Shown here: positions 50,686 through 58,207 of the stretch, piece after piece | Position numbering within the stretch: the first letter of the stretch is position 1 | Layout of the letters: each line of letters begins with the position of its first letter | From: a virus | IMG/VR virus record: IMGVR_UViG_3300007345_000037 | Coordinates: 1 to 59,831 of that record | Strand: one strand, 5' to 3' | Length of the DNA stretch: 59,831 nucleotides | Position numbers and translations under genes: made by a program | Notes under the pieces: generated by a model | What the model saw: only the letters and a program-made list of their open reading frames with translations | The model's database searches: none | What the model was told of the DNA's origin: nothing

Positions 50686-51867
50686 TCAAGCCTTGAAGCG
50701 TCGCTCAAGAGCGATGCCCAAAAGGGTGACTTGCTCGCCATCCACTGCCACTTCAAAGGCACATGGGACAACATCGAAGTCCATCTTGCTCCACTTGCCA
50801 CCCTCAATTCGGGTGCTAAATCGGGATGCGTCGCCGTCGTTGGTCATGCAATCGGCCATGAGTTGGGCCGGTGTGATTTGGCCACGGTGAGCCATCACAA
50901 CACGGTTGAACAGGGCCTTCGTGATGCGGCAAGCCTTGAAGTGGACTCGGTGGCCGCCGTAGGTCTTGAGGCCAGCGTTCACCTTGTCCAAGACCGGTAG
51001 GTGCATGGTCACGCTGTTGTATCCAAGGTTGCGCTTCGGGGTACCGCAAGCAGGGCAGGCGTTGGCTCGGCTCACTTGCTGGTGTCCCCATGCCTTGCGA
51101 CAGTCGGAGCAGTACCGCTGGGCGGCGTGGCCGTTGTTGGTCCAATCAAGCACCGTTTCGGCGTTGATGGCAAGGTGTGCCTTTAGGCAGTCCACGCCAT
51201 CGCCTTGAAGGGCGTAGCGGTGGACGGTGGAGCCTTCAACACGGTTGCGAGTGTCGAGGGCAAGGTCACCCTTTCGCTTGTCATTCAGTTGCTTCAAGGT
51301 GTCCATTCCGTCACGGATGAGGGCCTTGCTGTCAACCGGCACATATCGCACCATATCGCCTTCAATGAGGCCGAAGGCTTGCATCATTTCGGGGGTGGCT
51401 TCCATCAAGTCGAGGTCGATGGCTTCGGCTGACTGACCGGACTTCTCAACGGCGTGGCGGTTGGCGTCACGGTATGCCTTGAGGCTGACCAAAGCGGCCA
51501 AGGCTCGGCGGACTGCTGGCTTCATCACGAGGTCGGTGGCGTCGAGTTCGCCAAGGTCGTAGGTTCGTGGTTGTTGGTTTGGTCGGATGGTCTTGACCGG
51601 TCGGAATCCAGCGGCCTTGATGGCCGCCATGCTTGGGTTCTTGATGCCCATCTCGTCGTTTAGCCCCTTGAGTACCGTGGCTGGTACGGTGTCCTTCGCT
51701 TGGTACTTGTTGACCCGTCGGGTCATGGCTCGGTTGGCGTTGCTGTGCTTTGACACAGCCTCCACCAATGTGACCATGATAACCTCATGGGGGTTTTCGG
51801 TTCCGTTGATGAACTGCTTCATCATGCTTGCTTCGTTTGCGTTTTGTGTGTTTTCGCTGTTTTGCAT
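50686..51867 (-). CDS. hypothetical zinc-ribbon protein, highly expressed context
   Basis: 393 aa from ATG 51867, preceded by GGAGGG. Helical N-terminal half (residues 20-190), a zinc ribbon near 260-285 (CSDCRKAW; CPACGTPKR), and a C-terminal alpha/beta part. Codon usage is GC-rich, unlike the replication module. It lies alone between two non-coding stretches. No family recognised; a nucleic-acid-binding role is plausible from the zinc ribbon only. Confidence 0.6.
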   Translation of the reverse strand: MQNSENTQNANEASMMKQFINGTENPHEVIMVTLVEAVSKHSNANRAMTRRVNKYQAKDTVPATVLKGLNDEMGIKNPSMAAIKAAGFRPVKTIRPNQQPRTYDLGELDATDLVMKPAVRRALAALVSLKAYRDANRHAVEKSGQSAEAIDLDLMEATPEMMQAFGLIEGDMVRYVPVDSKALIRDGMDTLKQLNDKRKGDLALDTRNRVEGSTVHRYALQGDGVDCLKAHLAINAETVLDWTNNGHAAQRYCSDCRKAWGHQQVSRANACPACGTPKRNLGYNSVTMHLPVLDKVNAGLKTYGGHRVHFKACRITKALFNRVVMAHRGQITPAQLMADCMTNDGDASRFSTRIEGGKWSKMDFDVVPCAFEVAVDGEQVTLLGIALERRFKA

Positions 51868-51904
51868 TTGGTTTCCCTCCTGTATTCCCACCGGAGTTCT
51901 CCCT

Positions 51905-51914
51905 CCTATATGAG
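51905..51914 (-). promoter_or_regulatory. TATA-like promoter of the 393-aa gene
   Basis: On the minus strand CTCATATAGG precedes the ATG at 51867 by about 40 bases; transcription would start near 51884. Two GGAGGG motifs lie in the leader. Confidence 0.4.
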
Positions 51915-52242
51915 CATTTGACGACTAATCCATGAAATTCGGCTGTTTTGGGGGTTTTTGGTTTGCTCCGGCTCGGCCTGCCACCGGCCCGACAATGTGC
52001 CTAAACGGGCTGGAATCGCACTTTTCATTCATGTTTTGGTTCATGTTTTGGGTTTGGGTCAACTAAACGATGCACTGCGAGGCGGTGGCCCCTGTTTCGC
52101 CAGCCTGTTTCGACCCGAACATGAATCATTCTTGTTCACTTTTCGGCTCGGAAGTGGTCCGACGGCGCACCGGAGCCGAGGCGGACAATGTTGGAATTTG
52201 AGCCAATTTCGCACTTTGAACCCGGATATGAGCGTTCGGCGT
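51915..52242. other. GC-rich intergenic region with repeat copy
   Basis: No convincing gene. At 52061-52080 the sequence AACTAAACGATGCACTGCGA is a degraded member of the CGACTAAAC..ACTGCG repeat family found at 54.0-54.5 kb. GGCTC/GAGCC inverted repeats lie at about 52144-52180. Otherwise no recognisable feature. Confidence 0.35.
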
Positions 52243-52258
52243 TTTAGGGTGCCCTAAA
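52243..52258. repeat. TTTAGGG-type palindrome (first copy)
   Basis: TTTAGGGTGCCCTAAA, a near-perfect 16-bp inverted repeat. It has the same outer bases (TTTAG..CTAAA) as the TTTAGTCG sites but a GGG core. It lies 53 bp before the phased cluster starting at 52296. Confidence 0.7.
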
Positions 52259-52295
52259 TCTCCGATTTGCCGAAATGCACATGAAGCGTTCATGT

Positions 52296-52370
52296 TTTAG
52301 GGCCGCCTAAACATTTTTAGGGCGACCTAAATTTTTTTAGGGCAACCTAAATCATTTAGTCGCGACTAAA
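52296..52370. repeat. phased operator cluster: three TTTAGGG palindromes plus TTTAGTCGCGACTAAA
   Basis: Four 16-bp inverted repeats at 52296-52311, 52316-52331, 52336-52351 and 52355-52370. Their centres are 20, 20 and 19 bp apart, near two helical turns, so bound proteins would lie on one DNA face. The first three have GGGC cores; the last is the perfect palindrome TTTAGTCGCGACTAAA, the element repeated through the next 2.5 kb. Confidence 0.8.
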
Positions 52371-52390
52371 TCCGAAAACGCAAATCAAAA

Positions 52391-52524
52391 TTTAGTCGGT
52401 ATCCAGGACATTAAAATAGAAAATTTAGTCGAAAATTATCGAAAATAAAAATAGACCAAATTTAGTCGGTATCGAATTAGTCGAAAAGAGGATTTTTAAT
52501 TAGTCGGCATCGAAATTTTAGTCG
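52391..52524. repeat. TTTAGTCG repeats, left block
   Basis: Six TTTAGTCG/ATTAGTCG copies at 52391, 52424, 52461, 52476, 52499 and 52517, all in the same orientation and spaced 15-37 bp apart, in AT-rich DNA. They lie downstream of the minus-strand operon at 52629-53153. Confidence 0.75.
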
Positions 52525-52580
52525 AGGGGTGGCCCCCGCCTGCAACACACGCAGACGAGGACCGGAGGGGTGAGCGTGAA

Positions 52581-52616
52581 GGGTGGTCCCAGCCCGTAGG
52601 CTGGGAATCGCCACCC
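52581..52616. terminator. extended GC-rich hairpin after a minus-strand operon
   Basis: CCCAGCC-CGTA-GGCTGGG (52588-52605) is a perfect 7-bp stem with a 4-base loop, extended outward by GGGTGG (52581-52586) and CCACCC (52611-52616). It lies 13 bases past the stop of the minus-strand gene at 52629-52820. It could terminate or stabilise that transcript; archaeal terminators normally need T-runs, which are weak here. Confidence 0.45.
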
Positions 52617-52628
52617 GTGGGGTGCTGG

Positions 52629-52820
52629 TCACAGCAGTGCTTGGCAGTGCGGGCAGACAGGTGTACGAGGTGCGCCGGTGTTGGCAAGGGTGGTGTATCG
52701 ACCTTGCTTTTCGGACCACACGCCCGCTTCACGGGCAAGGTCGGAAGGCGACCAAGCGGAGTGCTTGGCACCACACAGGGCGAGAGGTTGACCGGAGAGG
52801 CGAATGTGAAGGATAGCCAT
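52629..52820 (-). CDS. small zinc-ribbon-like protein
   Basis: 63 aa. LALCGAKHSAW near the N-terminus and CPHC at the end make a probable zinc site. Its ATG follows directly on the stop of the upstream gene (TGA ATG). It is part of a two-gene operon inside the repeat-rich region. No family recognised. Confidence 0.45.
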   Translation of the reverse strand: MAILHIRLSGQPLALCGAKHSAWSPSDLAREAGVWSEKQGRYTTLANTGAPRTPVCPHCQALL

Positions 52821-53153
52821 TCAAGCCACCGCCGGAATTTCGTGCATCACAATGTCGCTGTTTGGGCACATGATGATGAGGCGGTCGAGGGTTGCGTCGA
52901 TGAGGTAGCGAGGGACATAGGTCGGGACGGCGATGTCGGGTGTGGCGGTGTAGGAGGCGGCGGCGAGGGAGTAGCCATGCGAACCGAGCAGGGTTTCGAT
53001 GGTGTCGCTGAATTGGTTGAGTAGGTCGTCAACATTCGGCGAGTTGTAGTCAAAGCAGACCTCATGGTACATCTGTACCACGGTGTCGAGAACCGCAGGG
53101 TTCACGGGGTAGGTCGGCAGTCGGGCTTCGGGGGTTATGGTTTGTTGTGCCAT
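52821..53153 (-). CDS. hypothetical protein
   Basis: 110 aa, mostly helical (LDTVVQMYHEVCFDYNSP; VDDLLNQFSDTIETLLGS). A TATA-like CCTTTAAGG (minus strand, about 53175-53186) lies 26 bases from the ATG, suggesting a leaderless mRNA, with a TTTAGTCG copy 16 bp further upstream in reversed orientation. First gene of a two-gene operon flanked by repeats. No family recognised. Confidence 0.5.
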   Translation of the reverse strand: MAQQTITPEARLPTYPVNPAVLDTVVQMYHEVCFDYNSPNVDDLLNQFSDTIETLLGSHGYSLAAASYTATPDIAVPTYVPRYLIDATLDRLIIMCPNSDIVMHEIPAVA

Positions 53154-53201
53154 GTTTGTACCATAGTCACTCTCCCCTTAAAGGCATCGGTGATAGGCGG
53201 T

Positions 53202-53460
53202 TTTAGTCGGCAAAGTCGGCCACAGGTGGCCCCTACTTGGGGGCCGCAGGCCCAATAATCGACTAAACGGGGGAGTAATAATTTATCTTTAGTCGCGACT
53301 AATTCAAGTGCTTTGTTATTTTTTAGTCGTTATCGGAACGATTTTTTTATTTAGTCGAAATTTAAAAAACGATAAAATTTAGTCGAAAATCAAAGACAAT
53401 AAAATTTAGTCGAAATCAAAAATTATCGAAATTTTAGTCGGCCAAAATCATGTTTAGTCG
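53202..53460. repeat. TTTAGTCG repeats, middle block
   Basis: Copies at 53202, 53260 (reversed), 53288 (palindromic), 53322, 53350, 53378, 53405, 53433 and 53453. Between 53322 and 53453 they recur every 20-28 bp in one orientation, often followed by AAA or AATTATCGAAA. A GC-rich hairpin (GGCCCC..GGGGCC) lies at about 53227-53245. No gene is seen in this stretch (53154-53559). Confidence 0.8.
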
Positions 53461-53482
53461 CTAAGAAAGAAAAGTATATAAG
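53452..53482 (+). promoter_or_regulatory. TTTAGTCG promoter directed into the 53.6-kb gene (antisense)
   Basis: GTTTAGTCG (53452-53460) followed at the standard spacing by TATATAAG (53475-53482). The predicted start is near 53503. No plus-strand gene follows; the transcript would run antisense through the minus-strand gene at 53560-53763. Two alternative GC hairpins (CCCCGC/GCGGGG and CCGAA/TTCGG) overlap at 53496-53520. Confidence 0.5.
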
Positions 53483-53559
53483 GGGTAGCCCAGCCCCCCG
53501 CCGAAGCGGGGTTCGGGCGGCTCCGGCTCGTGGCCGTATTTAGTCGGTGAGTTAGTCGC

Positions 53560-53763
53560 TCAAACAATCATTGTCCACTTGAACACGATGAAATTGTTTT
53601 CCTTCCTGTTTGTGAACACGCAGACAGTGAAGGTTTCAAATGACTCTTCAAGGTCTTCATCGTACACGGTTTCCAACTTGCCGCCGGGATAATACATTGG
53701 CAGGTCGTTCCATTGTTCTTCGTTCTCGTGTGTTAGTGCAGTGTTTATTATCATGTAGTCCAT
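53560..53763 (-). CDS. small hypothetical protein
   Basis: 67 aa, GGAGG 9 bases upstream. It has an acidic middle (ETVYDEDLEESFETFTV) and a hydrophobic end (NFIVFKWTMIV). Its promoter carries the TTTAGTCG element and an antisense promoter of the same class faces it. That arrangement is seen around small regulators or antitoxin-like genes, but the function is unknown. Confidence 0.45.
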   Translation of the reverse strand: MDYMIINTALTHENEEQWNDLPMYYPGGKLETVYDEDLEESFETFTVCVFTNRKENNFIVFKWTMIV

Positions 53764-53792
53764 GTTTTTGCCTCCATCTGTTGCTCGCCTCG

Positions 53793-53826
53793 CTACTATT
53801 TAAGTTTATGGGAGGGGCGACTAAAC
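53793..53826 (-). promoter_or_regulatory. TTTAGTCG promoter of the 67-aa gene
   Basis: Read on the minus strand: GTTTAGTCG (53826-53818), 13-14 bases, then CTTAAATAGTAG (53804-53793). Predicted transcription start is about 53773, ten bases before the ATG at 53763. The TATA region is nearly identical to those at 54905 and 57728. Confidence 0.7.
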
Positions 53827-54884
53827 GCCGATTTTATCATTATACCTTAGTCGTGACTAACTCGCAGGGGATTTGGGGAATTAAGGAACCCATCTAGTCG
53901 GGACTAATTAGTCGCGACTAATTTATTACTCCCCCATCGGCGCATTCGGGAAGCGGCACCCCACTCCTATGAGTATGTGGGGGTATATAACCTTTGCTTT
54001 GAGGCGAATTTTTAGTCGCGACTAATTTTATGGGGCGCAGTTGTTTGTTTAGTCGTTATTTGGCTTCGTCGGCTTCGAGTAGGGGGTAGTGGCGACCCTG
54101 TTCACTTTAACCGACTAAACGCTGTACTGCGGACTGATACTTTAGTCGAAATTTAAAAATTAGTCGCGACTAAAAAAATGGGGTGCAGTGATGCGTTTAG
54201 TCGAAATTTAGCATCGGGATGCCTCGGCCTCTATCCCGAAGGGTACCACATTGAAATACCGACTAAACAGTGTACTGCGAGGCAGAAATTTAGTCGGGAC
54301 TAAACAGTGCTACGGGGTGCGTTTAGTTGCGACTAGAAAAATGCCTTTCAGTGGTGCGTTTAGTCGAATTAAACCGCCATAAGACTCCACCGCCCTACTC
54401 AGCCATCGAAATTCTAAAGCACGACTAAACGGTGTACTGCGTGATAGAAAATTAGTCGCTACTAAAGGCATCACTGCGTTTTGGGGGGCGACTAAAGATT
54501 ATTGACTACAAAAAAACGAATAACGACTAACGAGCCAAGTCAAATCCCGGATATTGACCACCGATAATTTAGTCGAAAGTGCAAAAGTTCAAAAATGCGA
54601 TGAAATTTTAGTCGTTATCGAAATCCTGAAAAACCGTTATTGTAGTCAATAATTTAGTCACGACTAAGTATCAGGGGCACCGCCCGCTCCGCCGGTTTCT
54701 GTGGGGTTTATTTAGTCGAAATTATTTCCGGCAAAAATTGAACGACAATTTAGTCGAAAAAAATAACAGCCGAAAAATCAGCAAATCCGACCGTAGCAGT
54801 TAGTCGAAAATCGAAAAAACCAGCCGATTTAGTCGCCCGTCCCAATCCGGCCCTCTTTAATAATACACTACGCACAAGATAAGC
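53827..54884. repeat. TTTAGTCG array, right block, with CGACTAAAC..ACTGCG repeats
   Basis: This gene-free kilobase holds about 25 copies in both orientations. Palindromic pairs lie at 53846, 53907, 54011, 54159, 54289, 54322, 54451 and 54653. A longer relative reads CGACTAAAC, two bases, TG, pyrimidine, ACTGCG: copies at 54112-54131, 54260-54280 and 54422-54441, with inverted or partial copies near 54032-54055, 54180-54203, 54342-54366 and 54461-54478. A lone TATA (GGTATATAACC, 53974-53984) points rightward with no gene after it. Operator array, origin or segregation site are the options. Confidence 0.8.
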
Positions 54885-54918
54885 GTTTAGTCGGGGTACC
54901 GGAAACTTTAAATAGTAG
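54885..54918 (+). promoter_or_regulatory. TTTAGTCG promoter of the right accessory operon
   Basis: GTTTAGTCG (54885-54893), 13 bases, then TTTAAATAGTAG. Predicted start near 54938, about 20 bases before the ATG at 54959. A second TATA (TATATAAG, 54931-54938) lies closer to the gene. The operon runs to 57697. Confidence 0.7.
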
Positions 54919-54958
54919 TACATCTATGGGTATATAAGACCCGAAGGAGATACCCCAA

Positions 54959-55111
54959 ATGAGCCGAACCAACCCAACTGAAACCCTAAGCGTGAAAGGC
55001 GTCGCATGTCAAAAATGCGGTTGCCGTAAATTCCGACCGATAGGGCATTCCCTTGAGAATGTCCGATGTGTCCACTGTGGCACATTCACTTTCCTGTGGG
55101 GTGCTGTTTGA
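54959..55111 (+). CDS. zinc-ribbon microprotein
   Basis: 50 aa, with GGAGATA upstream. CQKCGC (17-22) and CVHC (37-40) form a zinc ribbon; the end is aromatic/hydrophobic (TFLWGAV). First gene of the operon under the TTTAGTCG promoter. A regulator role is possible but unproven. Confidence 0.55.
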   Translation: MSRTNPTETLSVKGVACQKCGCRKFRPIGHSLENVRCVHCGTFTFLWGAV

Positions 55112-55266
55112 TGGTTGACCTCACCGTTGACGATTGTATCGCTATCGCCGCCGCATTGGAAATGTACGCAGGCAAAATCATGCGAACCCACCCTCACCAA
55201 TCCGCTGAAAACCTCGACCTTGTGCGAAAAATCTGGTGGGCGATTGATATGGAGGCTGAATTGTGA
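55111..55266 (+). CDS. small helical hypothetical protein
   Basis: 51 aa. Its ATG overlaps the upstream stop by one base. It is almost entirely helical (DDCIAIAAALEMYAGKIM; LDLVRKIWWAIDMEAEL). The stop overlaps the next start by 4 bases. No family recognised. Confidence 0.5.
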   Translation: MVDLTVDDCIAIAAALEMYAGKIMRTHPHQSAENLDLVRKIWWAIDMEAEL

Positions 55267-55478
55267 CCGCCTTCCCCCACACCATTGAGTTCCGTGGCTA
55301 CGATTACGACTTCCATAAGATTTACGGATGCCCCGACCAAGCCGCTCTTGAAGCCTCGCTGGTCCGACAGTACGGCATCATCGGCCACGCCCACTATCAC
55401 CGCCGGTCCAAGATTCGGGCCTTCGTCAAAAAATTCCCTCAAGGCTTCGTCGTGTACACCCGTGAGGTGAGTTGGTGA
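55263..55478 (+). CDS. hypothetical protein
   Basis: 71 aa, GTG start overlapping the upstream gene. Contains His-rich GHAHYHRRSKIRAF and aromatic residues. It overlaps the next gene by 4 bases. Function unknown. Confidence 0.45.
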   Translation: MTAFPHTIEFRGYDYDFHKIYGCPDQAALEASLVRQYGIIGHAHYHRRSKIRAFVKKFPQGFVVYTREVSW

Positions 55479-55606
55479 GCATCGACAAATGGCCCCACCG
55501 ACCCTGCCAGCACTGCGGCAAATCCGCTGATGAGATTCGGCAGATTCCCACCATGCACATCGTCCTCGCCTGCAAGAATTGCCTTGAATCATGGAGGACT
55601 CAATGA
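55475..55606 (+). CDS. zinc-ribbon microprotein
   Basis: 43 aa with a GTG start. CQHC (11-14) and CKNC (33-36) form a zinc ribbon. The stop overlaps the start of the large downstream gene. Function unknown. Confidence 0.5.
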   Translation: MSIDKWPHRPCQHCGKSADEIRQIPTMHIVLACKNCLESWRTQ

Positions 55607-57051
55607 TGGTCACTGTCACTTCCCGCCTGTTCTCGCCGTACCTCCGTGACCGAGCCGAGTCGTACCTCAAAAAGTTCGCCAAGCGAGCCAAGACCCAAAC
55701 GCCCGTCGAATGGCGCATCGACGAAAAGACGCTCACCGGCAAAGTATTTCGGAAAAACCAATCCGGCACATTCCTTGACACCGACGGCACCCGCTACTCG
55801 CTGGCGAAAACGCCCCGAATGATTCGGCTCACCAGCAGCACGCTGACCCACGCTGAACTCACCGCCCTCAATCATCGGCGACCGCTTCCACCGGAAACCT
55901 TCGATGCTCGATACCTTCCGCACCCGATGCTTCAAATTGTCGTGGACTACGAGCCACCCAGCGATTGGCAGGTGGTCGCCGTGTGTGACCCCTCCGACCC
56001 CAACGAGCCGACCGGCTCCCCTGCGATTTGGACTCCGATGTTCGGCGAAAAATTGCCCGAAAGAATCGGTAGGCGCAAATTGCCCGAAAAATTCATCGAC
56101 CACTGCGACCACTGCACCAGCGGTCCACGGCGGCGAAAACGAACCCTCATCGTCCGCTCGCCGAAAGGTCAAACGAAAATCGTTGGTTCGACCTGCCTGC
56201 TCTCGTACACCGGGATATCGCCGGACGACCTCGAAAAATTGATGAATATCGCGACTCGCCCACCTCCCGAAGAGGCTGGCGGCGGGTACTTCGGAGGTCG
56301 TGCCTACACGACCACTCACCCGACCTCGGTCCTCAACGACTTGGTGGCGGCATACGCTCTCAAAAATCGCAACTACCGCTCCGGCATGGGGAGCCTGCTT
56401 CTCAACGGCGTTGCCGAGTTCCACGGCGATGAAGTCGCTGTCGGCGTTGTCCACATGGAAACGAAAAAGTTCACCGAAACCTTCCGCATCGCAAATGTGT
56501 GGCCGAAACGGTTCAAGGGTCGGTACAACATGGAAGACCTCGCCTACCTCGTGGAACCCACGCCCGATTCTCAAATGCTCGCACTGTCCTTCGCCTCGGC
56601 CATCGAAGCGATGAAAGACGACCGGCCCAGCGAATTTTCTCGAAAAGTTCTATCGGTTGCCGAGTCCGGCATGGTGTACAAGAAAACTTGGAATGTGTAC
56701 GCTGGCGCATCATCCCGCTGGCTCAAGACCGTTCACGCTGAATGGTTCGATGCCGTCGAAGAGGCGAAGCCAAAGGAAACCACCAAACGCCTCCCGCATG
56801 ATGTGGGCGAGCGCATCACGGTGAAATGCCGATTCGTTGAACAGCGCATCACACGCAACGGCTACACGCTCACGGAGTTCGTCACCGACAAAAACGAGGC
56901 GATTGTGTCCTTCGGAAAATTCGATTACAAACGCCACGGCCTCAAACCCAACGACCGCATCACGCTCACGGGTACCGTCAAGCGACACGGCTCCTTCAAA
57001 GACAACGAATCCACAACCCTCAACCGGTTGACCGTGGAGGCGAAAGAATGA
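55603..57051 (+). CDS. zinc-binding protein with C-terminal OB-like domain
   Basis: 482 aa from ATG 55603, preceded by GGAGGA. The middle has a distinctive metal site: HCDHC near 168-172 and, about 30 residues later, VGSTCLLSYTG. This pairing is found in conserved phage and plasmid proteins of unknown function. The last 90 residues are strand-rich (ITVKCRFVEQRIT; DRITLTGTVKRHGS) and look like an OB fold. It may bind single-stranded nucleic acid. No catalytic motif is seen. Confidence 0.6.
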   Translation: MMVTVTSRLFSPYLRDRAESYLKKFAKRAKTQTPVEWRIDEKTLTGKVFRKNQSGTFLDTDGTRYSLAKTPRMIRLTSSTLTHAELTALNHRRPLPPETFDARYLPHPMLQIVVDYEPPSDWQVVAVCDPSDPNEPTGSPAIWTPMFGEKLPERIGRRKLPEKFIDHCDHCTSGPRRRKRTLIVRSPKGQTKIVGSTCLLSYTGISPDDLEKLMNIATRPPPEEAGGGYFGGRAYTTTHPTSVLNDLVAAYALKNRNYRSGMGSLLLNGVAEFHGDEVAVGVVHMETKKFTETFRIANVWPKRFKGRYNMEDLAYLVEPTPDSQMLALSFASAIEAMKDDRPSEFSRKVLSVAESGMVYKKTWNVYAGASSRWLKTVHAEWFDAVEEAKPKETTKRLPHDVGERITVKCRFVEQRITRNGYTLTEFVTDKNEAIVSFGKFDYKRHGLKPNDRITLTGTVKRHGSFKDNESTTLNRLTVEAKE

Positions 57052-57179
57052 ACGAAACAGAAATGATTGAAGAAGCAACACAACGGGCCTTACTGAACCC
57101 CATCCTCCATGTCTTGGAGGCTGATGTAGACTACTACCTCGATGAAGTAAAGCGAGAACAAATGGAGGCGGAAGAATGA
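57048..57179 (+). CDS. acidic helical microprotein
   Basis: 43 aa, rich in Glu (MNETEMIEEATQRALL; VKREQMEAEE). It overlaps both neighbours by 4 bases. Translation is coupled to the OB-like protein upstream. Function unknown. Confidence 0.45.
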   Translation: MNETEMIEEATQRALLNPILHVLEADVDYYLDEVKREQMEAEE

Positions 57180-57697
57180 GTTATCGGGAAACCCAAATCA
57201 AGAAGTCCAACAACGAAGACAACCCGAACCAAAACAAATGCGCCCAAGCGGTCGCAAAATGGTTGGGCGTTGCCGACAAGGTGCGGTACCTGCACAACAT
57301 GGAAGACCTCGTGCGGGCCTCACGCAAGAGATTTACAGTCCGCAGTCGCTTGAGCGAAGCCAAAAAGTTATTACCGAAAAAGAAACTCACCGTTTCACAA
57401 TTCCGAAAAATCGCACAGGACATATCCGACAAGGCGTATGGTGGCGAAGTCCGCAAGGCTGAATACTATTGTCCCGATAGTGAAAAGTGGTGGATTCAAG
57501 AAACCCGCACCTGCTACGACCCTGCGGCGTTCATCATTCGCACCCCCGACCACGCCCTCGGCCTTGACAGTACAGGCAAGGTCATGGTTGACACATCTCC
57601 CCGAAAGTCCGACAGGCGAACCGTCACGCATGTGTACATGGTTTGCTGGGGCGAGCCGACGAAGACCGAACTCTTTGGAGGTTTTGTCGAAGAATGA
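57176..57697 (+). CDS. hypothetical basic protein
   Basis: 173 aa. The N-terminal part (QNKCAQAVAKWLGVADKVRY) is followed by basic helices (RKRFTVRSRLSEAKKLLPKK) and a strand-rich C-terminus ending in VYMVCWGEP. Last gene before the next TTTAGTCG promoter. No family recognised. Confidence 0.5.
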   Translation: MSYRETQIKKSNNEDNPNQNKCAQAVAKWLGVADKVRYLHNMEDLVRASRKRFTVRSRLSEAKKLLPKKKLTVSQFRKIAQDISDKAYGGEVRKAEYYCPDSEKWWIQETRTCYDPAAFIIRTPDHALGLDSTGKVMVDTSPRKSDRRTVTHVYMVCWGEPTKTELFGGFVEE

Positions 57698-57707
57698 GGG
57701 TAGTAGT

Positions 57708-57741
57708 GTTTAGTCGGGCCACCAGAAACTTTAAATAGTAG
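57708..57741 (+). promoter_or_regulatory. TTTAGTCG promoter of the ArdA operon
   Basis: GTTTAGTCG (57708-57716), 13 bases, then TTTAAATAGTAG. Predicted start is near 57761, about 65 bases before the ATG at 57827. The A-rich leader (57768-57826) holds no other gene. Confidence 0.7.
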
Positions 57742-57826
57742 GACATGGTACTCTATTTGTAAGCGGACAAAGCCGACAACACACCGAAAAAAACAAACAC
57801 TGAAAAAAAACATGGAAGGAATTATT

Positions 57827-58207
57827 ATGACAAGAAAAATACAGATACCGGAAAACATTGAAGACGAATTTTGGGAGGTCACAGACCCCACCCAATTTGT
57901 GAGAACATACAACGCCCTGCGACGACGACGCAACGATACATTTGACTACCCGAATCGGGCAAGCAACAGCGTACAAATCTCGCTTGGTCACGGCCACTCA
58001 TCCGACGGCTATTGGTTTGACATGACGAACAAGCAGACCGAAGAATTGCTCACCAAACACGCCAACGCAAAACCGAACTCCTTCGCAAATTGCGTTTCAA
58101 ATCCCGCCGTTCGATTCAAGATTTCCCGATGGGACATTTCCGTTTGGCCGTACCACAAAGCCGATTTCACGCTCAACAAGGACAACAATTGGGGGCGTGA
58201 CGAATGA
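57827..58207 (+). CDS. hypothetical protein before ardA
   Basis: 126 aa from ATG 57827 (GGAAGGA upstream; ATG 57812 is less likely). It is acidic/aromatic with strand-rich ends (SNSVQISLGHGHSSDGYWF; FKISRWDISVWPYH). It overlaps the ArdA-like gene by 4 bases. It may act with ArdA; no family recognised. Confidence 0.5.
   Translation: MTRKIQIPENIEDEFWEVTDPTQFVRTYNALRRRRNDTFDYPNRASNSVQISLGHGHSSDGYWFDMTNKQTEELLTKHANAKPNSFANCVSNPAVRFKISRWDISVWPYHKADFTLNKDNNWGRDE

Noticed and set aside
52477-52774. 80-92 aa minus-strand frames in the hairpin region
   Set aside because: They overlap the hairpin, the repeats and the 63-aa zinc-ribbon gene, and show low-complexity translations without a ribosome site.
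52296-54884. CRISPR array
   Set aside because: The repeats are 8-16 bp, occur in both orientations with irregular spacing, and no cas1 or cas2 is present. The Cas4-like gene at 19 kb stands alone in the replication module.
55600-56574. 324-aa minus-strand reading frame
   Set aside because: It is antisense to the 482-aa gene with clear metal motif, ribosome site and operon coupling. Long antisense frames are expected in GC-rich DNA.
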